Shown: positions 1-13,500 of the stretch, piece after piece
Layout: the number at the start of each line of letters is the position of its first letter
Position numbering within the stretch: the first letter of the stretch is position 1
Origin: Antedon mediterranea
Taxonomy: Eukaryota; Echinodermata; Crinoidea; Comatulida; Antedonidae
NCBI RefSeq assembly: GCF_964355755.1
Contig: NC_092680.1
Coordinates: forward strand, 4,689,001 to 4,753,000
Direction: 5' to 3'
Length of the DNA: 64,000 bases
Program-made: the position numbers and the translations under genes
The notes under the pieces: model-generated
What the model saw: only the letters and a program-made list of their open reading frames with translations
Told to the model about the DNA's origin: nothing
Databases searched by the model: none

Positions 1-1479
1 GATGATGCAGTTTTAGAACCGTAAGTTGCTGAAACATAGTTTAAACCTAACATTTCAATTCAATTCATCTTTTGTTTCAGACAAACTGTTCATATAGATA
101 TACAGTATACAATAAAAAATCAAAGAAATACAAAGCATTATGTACAGTGATGACAACCATAACAAAATCATAGTAGTGCCTCTATCCATTTGATATTGAT
201 ATTGATATCATTCGTTTCTTTATTTCAATATTTCATTTTTTATATAGTTTAGAGAGATTATAGTAATTCAGTTAAATATGCAGAGATATCATTTCCCTGT
301 GTAGCTACTGTACCTACAGAAGAAATTGCGCAAGTAGGACATGACTAAATGATGTTTATATTGTTTGAAGGTTTGCATGGCGAAAATCAATATGTTGACA
401 TAAATTAAACGTTATGTAGTTCTGAAACTAAGAAACTCAAAGAAAAAAGTTCTTTTCAGGATTACTGTACAGATACATGTTTACTGAAAACTTTATACAA
501 CATATGAATTATTTATTACAAAAAATGATCTAATTATCACATAAATGTTATTTATGTTTGATTGATAATTATTTTTTTATTTTGTTTCAGAGAAGAAGCT
601 GAAGCATTAGCAAAGCGTTTAAAATTAAGATTTTATCGAACGTCTGTAAAAGAAAATCTAAACATAGAGGACGTGTTTCGATATTTAGCCGATAAATATA
701 TCCAAAAGTTACAATCAACCGAAACGGAAGACAATGAAACAACCAATGCTAAAATTGGTAAGTATAGTATGTGACAAAAAAATGTGATGTGCCCATTATA
801 TGGACATGATTATGTCATATCACTACCATATTTGGGCATATCACTACTATATTTGGGCATATCACTACTATATTTGGGCATATCACTACTATATTTGGGC
901 ACATCACACTTTTTTTGTCAAACTATAGTTTGATAGTATAGACAGAGCTTTAGAGAAACTATGTCATGGGTAATATACTCCACCTCTCTATTTTAGGGAA
1001 GCATATGAACACTCCCTTTAGGTCACATTTAGGAACCTACAGTATTCTAAAGTCTGTCCCACAGAAATTTCTATGAAATGTAGCATCCCTGTGGCATCCA
1101 TTTTAAAGGAATTTTAGTCATGGGACTAAACAAGAAATATATGTATTCATTGTGTTACCTAACCCTTTTCAGACATTTCAGACAGTGTTTTATTTTACTA
1201 TTATTATAAATAATGCATATAACATAATGGTGTCAAAATACTATAAAATGAGGAAATTTATTTTAGGACTTCTACTAAAACAGCACTCTACAAATAGAAT
1301 ATATAGAAGTGCTAAAATAATTGTTTTATTTTACAGGTATTTTTAATATATCAACACCCACATCTACCACGACAAATTCAGGTGAAAAGAATGTAGATGG
1401 CGTTATACAACTGAAACCAAACAAGCAAAGAACGAAGGGAAAGAAACATCCATTGAAGGCCTTTTGTACTATCCTCTAA
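1..1479 (+). CDS. RAB23: RAB23 small GTPase, 3' part of gene (last three exons)
   Basis: Coding exons are 1-20, 591-757 and 1337-1479 (stop TAA 1477-1479). Introns begin GTAAG at 21 and 758 and end CAG at 590 and 1336; phases agree. The visible 109 residues start DDAVLEP, continue EEAEALAKRLKLRFYRTSVK and end AFCTIL. This matches the C-terminal third of RAB23, including the G5 nucleotide-binding box (TSVK) and the PNKQRTK stretch before the tail. The terminal CTIL is a CaaX-type prenylation signal; Leu in the last place predicts geranylgeranylation. RAB23 is a membrane-bound Rab that restrains Hedgehog signalling and acts in ciliary traffic (family knowledge). The G1-G4 boxes lie before the window. 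BAG2 lies downstream on the other strand. A MITE starts about ten bases after the second donor site. Confidence 0.9.
767..951 (+). mobile_element. MITE-A copy 1 (RAB23 intron)
   Basis: Member of the family described at 13769-14061. The left end is worn and lies against the RAB23 splice donor. Four 21-bp internal units follow, and the right end reads GATAGTATAGACAGAGCTTT. Confidence 0.75.
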
Positions 1480-1848
1480 AATAATGGAATCTTCCATCTT
1501 ATATGTTCGCATGTGTTTTCTTCCGGAATATTCCAATATACCAGGTTTTCTGGAGAATTATGACTTTTTAGGCTGATGTATAATGTTTAGCCAGGATAAA
1601 GTCAAATCATCACATTTCCCAGGAGTATAAATTGGCCCATTTTGTATGGATCAATAAGCCACCTTGAATTACTCCTAAGAACAGATTGACACTCCAGTGT
1701 ATAATGTGAGCATGCAATTGTTACTTATGAAAGTACCGGTATATATACTCTCCAAGCATACTATCTTGTTGAGCTTTGATATTTAATATAATAATGTCAT
1801 CACATCATTTATCCACCAGATTGTCAGTGCTGTATCATCACATTATAA

Positions 1849-2088
1849 CAAGCAAATTCTGTAAAGCATCTCATGTGGTGCCTGTATTTTTAGGGGTTAC
1901 TGTGGGTAGGTTATATGCATGATATAGGCATCACATGTGAAACACATGAGTTTCTAGAAATGTTTATCACAAGCAAATTCCTTAATAAAGCATCTCATGT
2001 AGTGCCTGTATTTTTAAGGGTTTCTGTAGGTAGGGTATATGCATGATACAGGCATCACATGTGGCTCACACATGAGTTGCTAGAATTT
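1849..2088. repeat. Tandem duplication of a hairpin-forming ~122-bp unit
   Basis: Two diverged copies (about 1849-1970 and 1971-2088) both start with AAGCAAATTC and end near GAGTTTCTAGAA or GAGTTGCTAGAA. Within each, TCATGTGGTGCCTGTAT is followed about 30 bases later by its inverted partner ATAGGCATCACATGTG, so each unit can fold. Related fragments lie near 4088-4175 and 26120-26220, so this looks like a dispersed foldback element that was then duplicated in tandem. Confidence 0.7.
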
Positions 2089-2753
2089 TACTGTGGTAGT
2101 GGTAAATTCAGTACAGTACCGATTATCGCATTGATGATGACATAATTTTAATGTTGAAATATTTAAATGTATTTCATTGCTTGGAGTATTAAATATAATT
2201 CCATACTTGACTTTTGTATCTTTATAATGATCATATTCTGGGACTGTATAGAACTCTCCAAAGAGAATACTTATAATACAGATATGAGGCACTTATTATT
2301 ATACAGTAATCTGCACTATAATATTTTAATACATAGTATAGTATATATTATTATTGTTTTAACATAATATTAATAACTATTGGCTGCGATTTTTCTGATG
2401 ACTAATTATCTTGTATGTATAAATAATAAAGGTACACATATTGGTATTGGAAGAAAATAGCTCTCTCTTAACTAATGTTTTCTATAATGTGTGAATGTTT
2501 TCATTCAGACGGTGAAAAAGTTGATTTTTGTAATGTAAACAATATCATAATTTAATAGTAAATTGTTATGAGTATTAATTATAAAGTCGCAAATATCTTT
2601 AGGAATATTTTTATAACCATGAATTTATATAAGATTTGATCCAGTATTCTAAATGTTTAGATTTACCAATGGTATAAGAATGTTACATGGCTGAAGTGAC
2701 TATTTTATTCATAGCTACCTGAAGAAATCACACTAACTTAAGTTGTTTAACTT

Positions 2754-2840
2754 AAGCTCTGTCTACACTATCAAAATGTATGTGACAAAAAAATGTGACA
2801 CGATGATGATTGTATATATCACCACCATATTTGTCAAACA
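2754..2840 (+). mobile_element. MITE-A copy 2, right end missing
   Basis: Left end AAGCTCTGTCTACACTATCA is well kept. The body shrinks to one TATCACCACCATATTTG unit, and the right inverted repeat is lost after TTGTCAAAC. Confidence 0.7.
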
Positions 2841-5208
2841 ATTATGTTACACAGTCATGTGTGTGAAGAGTATGGTGAATGATTAGACAATTTTTACTCA
2901 ATTTAACCACTTTCATTCAATTCATATACCCTCTCCTTTTCTAAGAACAAACGGAATATTGGAGCTTTGCAAAGATATAAATAGTATCTTGATGTTCATT
3001 TACAGTAACATTTGAACATCATTTATCGAAAGACATTCTGACTATTCTGGTACCAAATCTATTTTCCGTATGTCCATCTTTCTATTTATTTATTATTGTT
3101 CTAAGTAAAAATATGTAATGTCGTTTTGAATGTTTTTAAATCAAAATGTTTATGCTATTTTATCTAAATTAATCCTTGAAAGCTAAACCACCTTGTGCAT
3201 AAAAGAAAGCCATCCAAAATTTGTGCTAAAATTATAATCTAAAATTTCAAGAGCCTTAATATTCAATAGCCTAATATTCGAGAACCTTAATATTCTAGAG
3301 CCTTAATATTCAAGACTAGAGGTACTCTATAAAAACTAGATTTGAACTTGTCACTTTGACGAGTTATTAATTATAATTACAGCCAGCCTGCCTACCAATA
3401 ATGTACTTTTTGAAATTTGATTTGTCAAAGTTCAAATGTGAACGGAACAGTATAAAAATATTAAATGACTATTTCACATAGTACTGTATCTCTTGGCATG
3501 CTTGCAGTTATACAGTTTAAATAAAATTTAAGGGGTGGGATTATATACTTGGATTGCATTAAAATGGTTTAGTATCTGAAATCTAGCTTAAATTAGGGGT
3601 GGGATTATATTCAAGCATGGGATACATAATATACTACAGCACATTGAGCGCATGCTTACTATTATATTATATGAGCTATATAAGAATGAAAGTTACAGGT
3701 AAATTTTGGGAAATTGGTGATAAAATGTCACTGTAATTTTAAAAGAAATGTGGATAAAATAAAATATATTGTGCTTAATACAGTAATTGGTTTGGTAATA
3801 ATTTTAATTTGTTTGTGATTTTGGCTTGTACGTTAACGCAACAATAATTTATTTTTATACATTTACCCTAATTGAAAGAATTATTGTTATTTATTTAATA
3901 CACTTCTACTATATACTTGATATTAATACCTTGATACTTGCAGCACTACATTCATTTTTTTAGATTAAATGTATAAATTATGAAATATTGTACCATATTT
4001 ACCTTTTTATTTTGTAATACTTGTTAGAGAATTGGTAAAAGCAAATAAAAAAATTTTATCTTATTCATATTCTGCAATACAGTGTCATGGATACATATAT
4101 ATCACATGTGTTGCCTTTATTATGCTACTGATGGTAATACAGGCATCACATGTGAAAGACATTTGGTCTGTATTACAGAATGTGCCTGTTAAACACTAAA
4201 CAAATAAAAGATACAGTACAGGGAAGGCATGCTTTTCAAAATATATTATAGTTGTAGTATTAAACGTTTTTAATTAATTTAAAGCAGTATTTTTCCGTAT
4301 AATGAAAACTATCTCGGATTATATTTAATTTTCCTGATGAAATGTGACATTGAACTATACAGTAATTAATTTTCGACAATAAATAATTATATTACGTCGT
4401 ATGATTATCTTCGTAGCTTTGTGTAAGGTAATTGATTTACAATGTGGCAATGTCATGATTTTGATTAAACCATAATTTAATATTAGATGCAGACTTATTC
4501 AAGGTGAAAATGTTGTCATCAATCAATAGGCTTATTAATGTACAGATAATACAACTTGCCTTATTACAGTTTTAATATTTAGACTATAGTGTTGTTATAG
4601 CCAATCATGTATTTTATATGTAATGTGTGCGTAAGTATGAATATTGATGACGTTGGGGGCGCTTTTTGGTTATATAAACACGACTGCTGCTTATGTGACG
4701 TTATTCTACAGTATGTATTATGATAACGAAATAAAAACATTTTTTACAAATTCGGTATAATCATGATCTTTCTTTATCGTGTCCATTGGTCGATGACAGA
4801 ACGTTTAAATTGTCTAAATTTGTAAATATAGGTATGACATGCCATGTGTGCAAAAGTGTTGGGATTTTGTGTACAAATATATTAAAGCTGAATTACTTTC
4901 TAGAAACTAGGTATTCTGTCCATATCCCATAAAACATGTGGCAGTTACAAACAAATAGGGGAAAAAAATTTAACTGAAAACAAAATATTAGTTATTTTAT
5001 AATTTAATAAAATGCATATTTATTTTTCAATCGAGGATGTACAAATCAAGGAGTGGGAAGGAGATATATAGTATAAATTCTACACTTACTCAATATTTGC
5101 ATCTTTACAACAATAAAATTTAAGTAAAACTACATCTTTATGTTAAATATAACCATCAAATTCAAATTACTTATGTCAAGAATGTACACTGTACTAACAA
5201 CATTGGTA

Positions 5209-5433
5209 AAGCTCTGTCTACACTATCAAACTTTATGTGACAAAAAAAATGTGATGTGCCCATATGGACATGATGTCATATCACTACCATATTTAGGCAT
5301 ATCACTACCATATTTAAGCATATCACTACCATATTTAAGCATATCACTACCATATTTAAGCATATCACTACCATATTATGGCACATGATACTTTTTTTTC
5401 AAACTACTGTAGTTTAATAGTGTAAACAGAGTT
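5209..5433 (+). mobile_element. MITE-A copy 3
   Basis: Both ends are present and flanked by TA. There are five tandem 21-bp units with a private variant (ATATTTAAGC) shared by the inner units, showing local amplification after insertion. Confidence 0.8.
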
Positions 5434-6141
5434 TAAATATCTTTAATATCAAAGAAACAGTGTCTATCAGCTATTAAACAAACGTATCAAAACAACAAAA
5501 TAATTAGGTACAAACAATGTACAGTTAACAATATAATGTACAGTGTATTTAAAATCAGCTGATTTCTGTTTACTTACTTATTTTCTAATCTAGTGATGCA
5601 TACTGTAATTTATTTTGAAATTTCAAAATTATTTTTTTAGGGTAAAAGTAATAGTTTTTTTTCATTGAAAAATACTAGTTATAACATTGCAAACTTGAAT
5701 ACAGATAAAAATACACTAAAGTTGTCATTGCAAGAAATATATTATAATGTGTCTCTTGACTGAAAACACTTGCATCTGATGTTCTATTTTAACATGAACG
5801 AGCTAAGAATGTAACACACAAGTATATTATTGCCATTTCATTCACAGGAGAACGCGATTTTAGTAACACCATTAATTAATCATAATAATTTATGATTCTT
5901 GATTAAAATAATTGATAAAAAACATACTGGACAATTTGGAAAAGGAACCCCTCCCCATGACCAACATCCAGGTGTCAAATTCAAGTTTGAATCAACTGGA
6001 AACAATTAAAACCAGTAAAGTAAACTAGTTAATAACCAAATCACAGTTAAACCAGTTAATTCCTACTAGTTTTACTGTTAACCTTGATTTTTTAACTGGA
6101 ATTTTCTTACGGGCCTCCCTCAATCCTGAATACGGGCCTTA

Positions 6142-6967
6142 TTAGGAAAATTCTTTGCACAATTCATCAACAGATTTTTCTGAATGAACTAACGCAGACC
6201 ATAACGCCTGTAACCGCTTCTTGACCTCTTTTTGATCCTCAGCCGCACAGTCCAACAAAATCGCTTGAAAGTGGTAATCTAATGTACCATCACCATCCGT
6301 CGTACATGTATTAAGGTACCGCGTTATTTTTTCACGTGTTCCCGGTGTATCCGACTGTATATCTGCCTTTAGTTTCTTCAGTATATCTTTGATTTTCAAT
6401 ATTGCCTTTTCTTGGTGAGTACTTCTCACGGTTATCACACTCAGTTCGACAGTGATGCACCGCTTGCACAAACGGTCTATGTACAATTCTAGTTCGTCTT
6501 TTTTCTCTGCAAAACAAAAATAAAATAAGTATTATAGTTAGTGTAGATAGTGCTAGGACATTTTTACTATTTTGTTATACAGTTATGTATGTACCTGTAC
6601 TGAGTCTGTACCTTTATTGTTAGAGGAATCATCATTAATTGTCATAATCATAATTTAATAGGGGCCTACTGTATTACTATTAATACTTTTTATTTTTAAA
6701 TTAGAATAATAACAATCTAATACGTATTTACTTTTACGGCCCTTGCTTACCCTCTGTTAAATCACTTATTGCCTGGCTTTCTGATACTTTATTTATTTTT
6801 TCTAAAATTTCCTGTTTATCCTCTTGGAGTTTTTTGGCTGTGTCCCTAAAGGATTCAACTTGTTTTTCCAGTTCATCCAATGTAATTAGCAAGTAATCAA
6901 AAATAGGATCGTCGCAAATTGCCAACATTTTTTCATCGTTTGGTTTTGATGAGTTCTTATAAGCCAT
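6142..6967 (-). CDS. BAG2: BAG2, BAG-family Hsp70 co-chaperone
   Basis: Two coding exons on the minus strand: 6967-6751 (ATG at 6967) and 6506-6142 (stop TAA). The donor is G|GTAAG at 6750 and the acceptor is TTTTGCAG before 6506; the split codon gives Glu. The 193-aa product (human BAG2 is 211 aa) has an N-terminal coiled coil (DELEKQVESFRDTAKKL), the stretch LTVEVSV-like RCITVELSVITVRS, and a C-terminal BAG-like helix with ILLDCAAEDQKEVKKRL, matching the ALEDQKKIKRRL of vertebrate BAG2. BAG2 releases nucleotide from Hsc70 and inhibits the CHIP ubiquitin ligase in the cytosol (family knowledge). An in-frame GTG lies upstream at 6976, but the ATG fits the family's MA start. It faces USP14 head to head. 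Confidence 0.92.
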
Positions 6968-7560
6968 TTTCCCCACTTGACCCTTTTGTAATGCTTGGAT
7001 AGAAAAACAGATAAAAAATATTAAAAAGTGCTTATAAACATGAATTTTAGTTGGTTCTTATTATTTTAAAACATCAACCTAGGCAAGGCCTACCTGCCAA
7101 AAATTCCCAAATATCAAAAAGACGACCAAGACGTAAATAATGATTCCGCCCTCTAACTATATACAAATGTCTCGATCACATTATAAATGAAAAATTAAGT
7201 AATATATCTGATTTAATTAATAAAAAGTACCTTTCTTTTATAAAAATAGATATAATTTCATATATTTTTTATTTAATTATTACTTTTTCAGTATATTTGT
7301 TTTGTATGAAGTAACAACATATCATTATAATTTAACGCAATATTTTCCGATAAAGAAGGAAGATATTCAAACGATTACTAACTGTGTCTATTTCCACGTG
7401 GTTAACGTAATATTATACAGATAGATTAAATTTAATCCGTTCAAATAGCTAGGTACACAATTTGTGCAGACTAAACGTTAAACGCTAGATCGCCGTGGCC
7501 GCCCGTGTGAAAGTTTTGGAGTTTTCACTTTTCTATACTATTACTACAAATACTTAAAAT
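6968..7560. promoter_or_regulatory. Candidate bidirectional promoter of BAG2 and USP14
   Basis: 593 bp separate the two start codons, which point away from each other. The interval must hold both 5' UTRs and both promoters. It contains a palindromic E-box CACGTG at 7395-7400 and a more GC-rich stretch (7487-7510) just before the USP14 start. No TATA box could be assigned with confidence. Confidence 0.55.
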
Positions 7561-10500
7561 ATGCCTATCTTCAAAGGTTTGTTTGTTCATAATTAAAAAG
7601 TCATGCATTACGTATGCCTGGGGAGAAGTATTAGTTAGGCCAAGGCCTATAGGCTAGAGACTTTTATAGTTTAAACTTTAGTAGCCGGCCTGTGACCTCG
7701 GTCCTCGGACGGAGCTACACTCACCGCCACTCTTCTCTGCACGTCACGTCACGTCTGTGCATGAGTTTGGCTGGCCTAGGCCTAGACCCTTTTATTAATT
7801 TAAGCGCTATTGCTGTTTCGCTAGGCCTACTACTACATTAGGCTAGGCCCTAGGTTAGATAAAGGCCTAGCCTAAAAACTGTTTCATACATTTATTTCAG
7901 ATTTGAAATTTTAACACAAAAAAAGATCTCTCACTTCACACAAATAATTATTATAATAAATAGCCCTAGGCCTAAGTACTGTAGTAATAGTAGTGTTATG
8001 CGCGATTTGAACGATTTGCGCAATTTGAAATTGCGCAAAAAAAATCCTTGCGCAATTTGAATTGAAACATGTGTTTCAAATTGAGCAAGCAACGTATTAA
8101 ATTGCGCAAGTAATCTGCAAATTGCGCAAGGTTTTTCGACAGATTGTGAAATCATGTACACCCATATTTTTATAGTAATTTCTAAGAATGATTCAAAATT
8201 AAAGATAAATATCGCATTTCCTTATTTTAGTAGTGCAAATATTGTTATAAGTTAGCATACCGTCGAAGAACCGACGAAGCAAAACGAAGCGGTGGTGTTC
8301 CACCAGGCGGGCACGGCGCGGGCGGCCGGCTATACTACTCTAGCCTAGCTAGGGTCTGGACTACTGATACTGACTAGGTTACATGGCCTAGCTTAAACTA
8401 ATATTAAAAACTTAAAAATTGAGTATTAAACATTATCTTCATTGAAATGGTCTTATTTATATAATAAAATACTAAATTTTAAACTCCTCTGCCTAGGCCT
8501 AGCCTACCCATGTATGGGAAAATTTACAGTTCGTTTTCAAAATGCGCAAAGGTGTCATATTGCGCAAGAACTATCTTGCGCCATTTACAAATTGTGCAGC
8601 GCAATTTAAAATTGCGGAAAGATTTTCTTGCGCAATTTGAAATTGCGCAAGTTGATTGCGCAATTTGAATTTGCGCCAAAAAATCCTTGCGCAATTTGAA
8701 ATTGCGCAAGAATTCTTTGCGCAATTTCAAATTGCGCAAGGATTTTTTTGCGCAATTTCAAATTGCGCAAATCGTTCAAATCGCGCATAACAGTAGCCTA
8801 TGTCTACTACTAGACTAGGAGGTAGGCCTAGGCCTAAAACTGATCCGTAATTCAAGTTTGTTTTTAAACCACCAGAGTTTCAGACATAAATAAGGGTAAG
8901 GCCTAAAAAAAGCCTGGAGAGGCTAACAATTTTTTTTTAAATCTAGTAAACGTGAAATGGGGACGAGAGAAATTTGAGAAGGTAGAATGTAACACAGATG
9001 AGCCGCCGGAACTCTTTAAAGCACAGCTGTTTGCACTATCAGGTGTGCAGCCTGACAGGCAAAAAGTGATGTTGAAGGGCGCTGTACTGAAGGAAGAGAA
9101 CTGGGGAACGTTTAAATTGAAAGATGTAGGTTTACTACTTAAACAATTATGCATTTGTCTACAAGAATTGTTTTTATTTGTTTTTTGATAAAAAGGTGCA
9201 GTACAGTATTCAGAGCCGAATCCATGATTGTTAACGGCGAGTGCATAATAGGCCTACAGTATAAAAATGAATAGTCTGTCAAAATGAGGTAGCTGTGCCC
9301 TAGGTCTCACTCTCCTGGATCCAGCACAGCATTACCTTGTCAGTAACACAAGGTTACTTTATTTCCTCTCAAGTTTTTTTTTTTTTTTTATTCTTTTACT
9401 GGCCAATATATTCATACCAAGTAAACACACTTTGAATTTGAAAATTAAATTACATATTTATATAACCATTTTCATTAAGTTTATGGAAGATAAACTGGTA
9501 TGTTTTAATTATATTTTAGGGAACTACATTTCTGATGATGGGAACTGCCGATGAGCTACCAAAAGAGCCACTTCAGAAGACCATGTTCGTAGAAGATATG
9601 AGCGACCAACAGTTAGCAACTGCAGTATGTGTATACAATAAGACTTAATAATAAATACTAAAGTTGGCTATTTATCTAACTGTAGTTTAATATATCTATC
9701 AAGTACAGTGTGTAAATTTCCTGGTACTCAAACATGGTATAATGCTCTGCCTACACTATCAAACTTTATGTGAGAAAAATGTGTGCTGTGCCCAAATATG
9801 GTAGTAATATGACATCATGTGCATATATGGGCACATCAAATATTTTTGCCAGTTTGACAAAGCTTTATATTATACAACTCAGTCATATCCAAATATTTGA
9901 GAATCAATTTCTTTTTCTTATTTTCGTTTAGCTCAACGTTCCAGCTGGTCTAGAGAACCTTGGCAACACTTGCTACCTGAACTCAACTCTCCAATGTTTT
10001 CGAAGTGTGCCTGAACTACGAGATTCTCTCAAAAAGTATGCATCGCTAAAAACTTTTTTTTATTTATTCAAACAAAGCTTTTTTAAGGCCTAAAATTATG
10101 TAGTCGACTATCCCAATAAAGAACTCTCTGAAAACCAGATACTCTCCCAATATCACACTTTTCTCAAGGTTCAAAGGTCCCAAATTCTTTTTTTACAATT
10201 AAAAACGTATTTCAAATACCAAACCTTCCGGAAAACCAGACATATTAGGCCAGCCCAAAGGTGTCTGGTATTGGTAGAGTTTGAACTTTTAACTTGATTA
10301 TGTTAAACAGTTATGACTTTTATGATTCTATTATAAATTTTGTTACAGGTTTTCTGGTAGGATAAACCCATCAGTAGTTGATATTCAACCAGCAGAATCC
10401 ATAACGTCCAGTATTCGGGATCTCTTCTTGCAAATGGACAGCACCTCACAAGATGTGCAGCCAATCATGTTACTACGGTTAATGCATCTGGCATTCCCAG

Positions 10501-13500
10501 AATTCGCAGAAAGGGCAGAAAATGGTGCTCTTAAACAGCAGGTAAAGTAACTGTATTAACAAAAAAACAATATAATTAATATAAATTCTGTTCAATAAAC
10601 AATAACATTTTAACTACATAATTCCTGTTTGATATCCCTATCTATTTATAAATTGTTATAGCACCCTCTATTGTTTTTTCATAAACATGGGCCCTCTGTT
10701 AGATAAAATGCAACATAGCTTTGTGTGAATATTTATTTTGTTATTTATTTATTTTGTTATTTATTTATTCATTATTGTCTTTGAAATGTGCTTATAAAAA
10801 CACTTTATCATAATTATATACAATAAATAAATGTTCATAATTATATACAATAAATAAATGTTCATAATTATATACAATAAATAAATGTTAAAATGTTGTA
10901 CCTACTAAATATTCAATTAATATATTAATATATTTATCTTATATTAAATACTACCTTTTTATTTCTATGTCTGCAGGATGCCAATGAATGCTGGATCCAA
11001 TTATTCCGTCAACTTGAAGACCAACTCCCGGCAATCACAGCACCTGCACAAGAGGAAGGCGGAAGTGCCGTTGCTGCTGCAGCTCCATCTCCAAGGTCAA
11101 GTTTTATGAAGCAATATTTCGGTGGTGAATTCAAGTGCAGGTAAGTACATTATCCAGAGGTCCCAAGATTTTGTCCTACTGTTAAAATGAATCTGAGAGT
11201 CTTAGTCTATTTATGTTTGTTTATGTATAAAATATTACGTATATACATAATTATGTAAGAAAAATGTCTAAAAGACCTTTCATAAATGTTTTGATGATTT
11301 CTATTGAACTATGATTGAATAGAATACTTAATTAAAATTACAATAAAACCTTCTATAGGACGCCCCTACCTTTGAAATGAAAAAAGAGTGCTATATGGTT
11401 TTACATTATAGTGAACAACCAGGAGTCACCGCCTATTCAGGGGACACTTTGTTGGGTCAGGAAGGTTACCCCTTAATAGAGGTTAAACTGTATCTTATGG
11501 TATATCATCAGTAATAATTTCCTGAAATGTAATCTTTTAACTTGCCAACCATGTACAGTATGCAACAGCGTGAATAACCAGGAATCTTTGTTGGGTCACG
11601 AAGGTGTTTCCTTAATAGAGTTGTATGTTATGGTTTATCTATAACTAAAAATTAAGTGATCTTTTAACTTGCCAACCATGCATGTACAGTGGGAAGATCC
11701 AGTATTTTGAAATAATAGAGGCCCAAGGCCTAAAAAGTGTGGAGTTTTTTAAGAAGTCTTTTAATATAACCTAATGTCCCTATACAATGTAAATCAAGAA
11801 GTAGGTGATATTAATGATTAAGAATTTGCATTGCTTTTTTTTTTCAACTTAGTTTAAAGTGTGATGAGTCCGAGGAAGAACCAGTCAAGTATTCCACTGA
11901 AAAGTTTTCCCAACTAAGTTGTTTTATTTCACAAGATGTTAAATACATGCACACAGGTCTTAAATTGGTACGTTTGAAATGATTATAAAACATGAAATAT
12001 ATTTAGAAATAAATCAACACAAGATATCTCAAATAATTCTGAATCATAACATTTCCATCAGCTATTAGTTCATTTATTTATTTTTTATATATTTAGGCAA
12101 AATGCCAAGAATAACCATAAGCGAATTCATTAACTATTATTCTTAAATGTGGCAATCCCATTAACAATACAAACATATATAAGATGCATCTACATAAACA
12201 AAGTCTTAATACAAGTCTTTGAGAGTGGACATATGACAGGGCTTGAACCCAGGACCCTTGAATTGGTAGCCAAGCATTATAACCACCAAGCCACAACTCC
12301 ACTCCACTTTAATACAACACAAACTAGAGAGGGTGCTCTTTAAAAGGAAAAAATATGTGTGTGATGTGCGACTAATAAAAGTTAAGGTGGCTGAGTTATA
12401 TAACATTATTTACTGTTTAGTCTTTACATTTTTTTTTTTTTCAGAAAATGAAAGAAAACATAGAAAAGAACTCGCCAACTTTAAAAAGAAATGCAGTATA
12501 CACAAAAACGGTAAGAATATATGTGTACTGTGCTGTACTGTTCGAAAATTGATTGTATGTTAGTAGTTAAAAGTTTTTTTTTACTTTTTTTGTGCAGTTG
12601 TTGATAAATAAAAATAAATGTCACTTCATTCATTCAATACATTATCTATTTTTCATAATTTTTTATTAAATCTTTTTTCTTTTTTTTTCTCTTGCAGTCG
12701 GTGATCAATAGACTTCCAGCATACTTGACCGTTCAATTTGTCCGCTTTTACTACAAAGAAAAAGAAAGTGTTAACGCGAAGATACTAAAGGTACTCAAGC
12801 CAAGATTTTTTTCTGTTAATGATATATTTTGATAAAATAGTTATTATAGTATTATTTAACACTGTAGACACTAACACAATAACAAACATTATTTGTATAC
12901 ATTACATGATTTTTACTTTGTCATACCATAGGGAAATCAATTACAAATGCAAAATTACTGCAGTACAACCTATAGCATTTACATTTCAACCAATGTAAAC
13001 TTACTGCAGTAATAACATTTGATCATCATTTCTTATAGGATGTTAAATTTCCAATGACCTTTGATGCATTTGACCTTTGCTCGGAAGAACTTCAAACAAG
13101 AATGACACCAATAAGAGGAAAGTTTAAAATTCAAGATGACAAAAGAGCGATGGAAGTCAGTAAGGTTAGTTCCTACTCTCAAGGAGAGGCCCAGTGACCC
13201 TAATGCTCTGATTTGTTGTTTAATTTGTTTACAGTCAACTGCTTTTAAGAGGACACCCTTGAGTCCTAACAAAGTGTCCTCTTGTGGGTTGGGGGTCCCT
13301 GAATAGAGGTTTCTTAAGGGGTTTTACCGTAATAAGATTTACTTCATTATTTCTTAAAGTTGATTTCTTATCACAATAGGCAAAAGCTGCAGGTAAAAAA
13401 GCACCAGCGGAAAAAGAGGACGTCAAATACCTACCCTATAACTTGGAAGATGGTGAGTGGGAAAGTCAATTATAACATTTAACTTAAGATTTTAAGATAA

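Larger units (their letters stand above)
1480..6141. other. Intergenic region between RAB23 and BAG2 (tail to tail)
   Basis: No coding exon seen. It must hold both 3' UTRs. It contains a tandem duplication (1849-2088), MITE-A copies 2 and 3, a further fragment of the CACATGTG hairpin family (about 4088-4175), and otherwise unique AT-rich sequence. Confidence 0.6.

Noticed and set aside
6968-6976. Upstream GTG start of BAG2
   Set aside because: The ATG at 6967 gives the family's MA start; animal genes rarely start at GTG.
8524-8788. Minus-strand frames rich in RNFKLRK and AQFQIAQ
   Set aside because: Translation of the palindromic foldback arms in USP14 intron 1, not a gene.
12239-12296. tRNA-like A and B boxes
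   Set aside because: No intact cloverleaf; best read as a SINE head. The same holds for 57131-57200 and 18145-18215.
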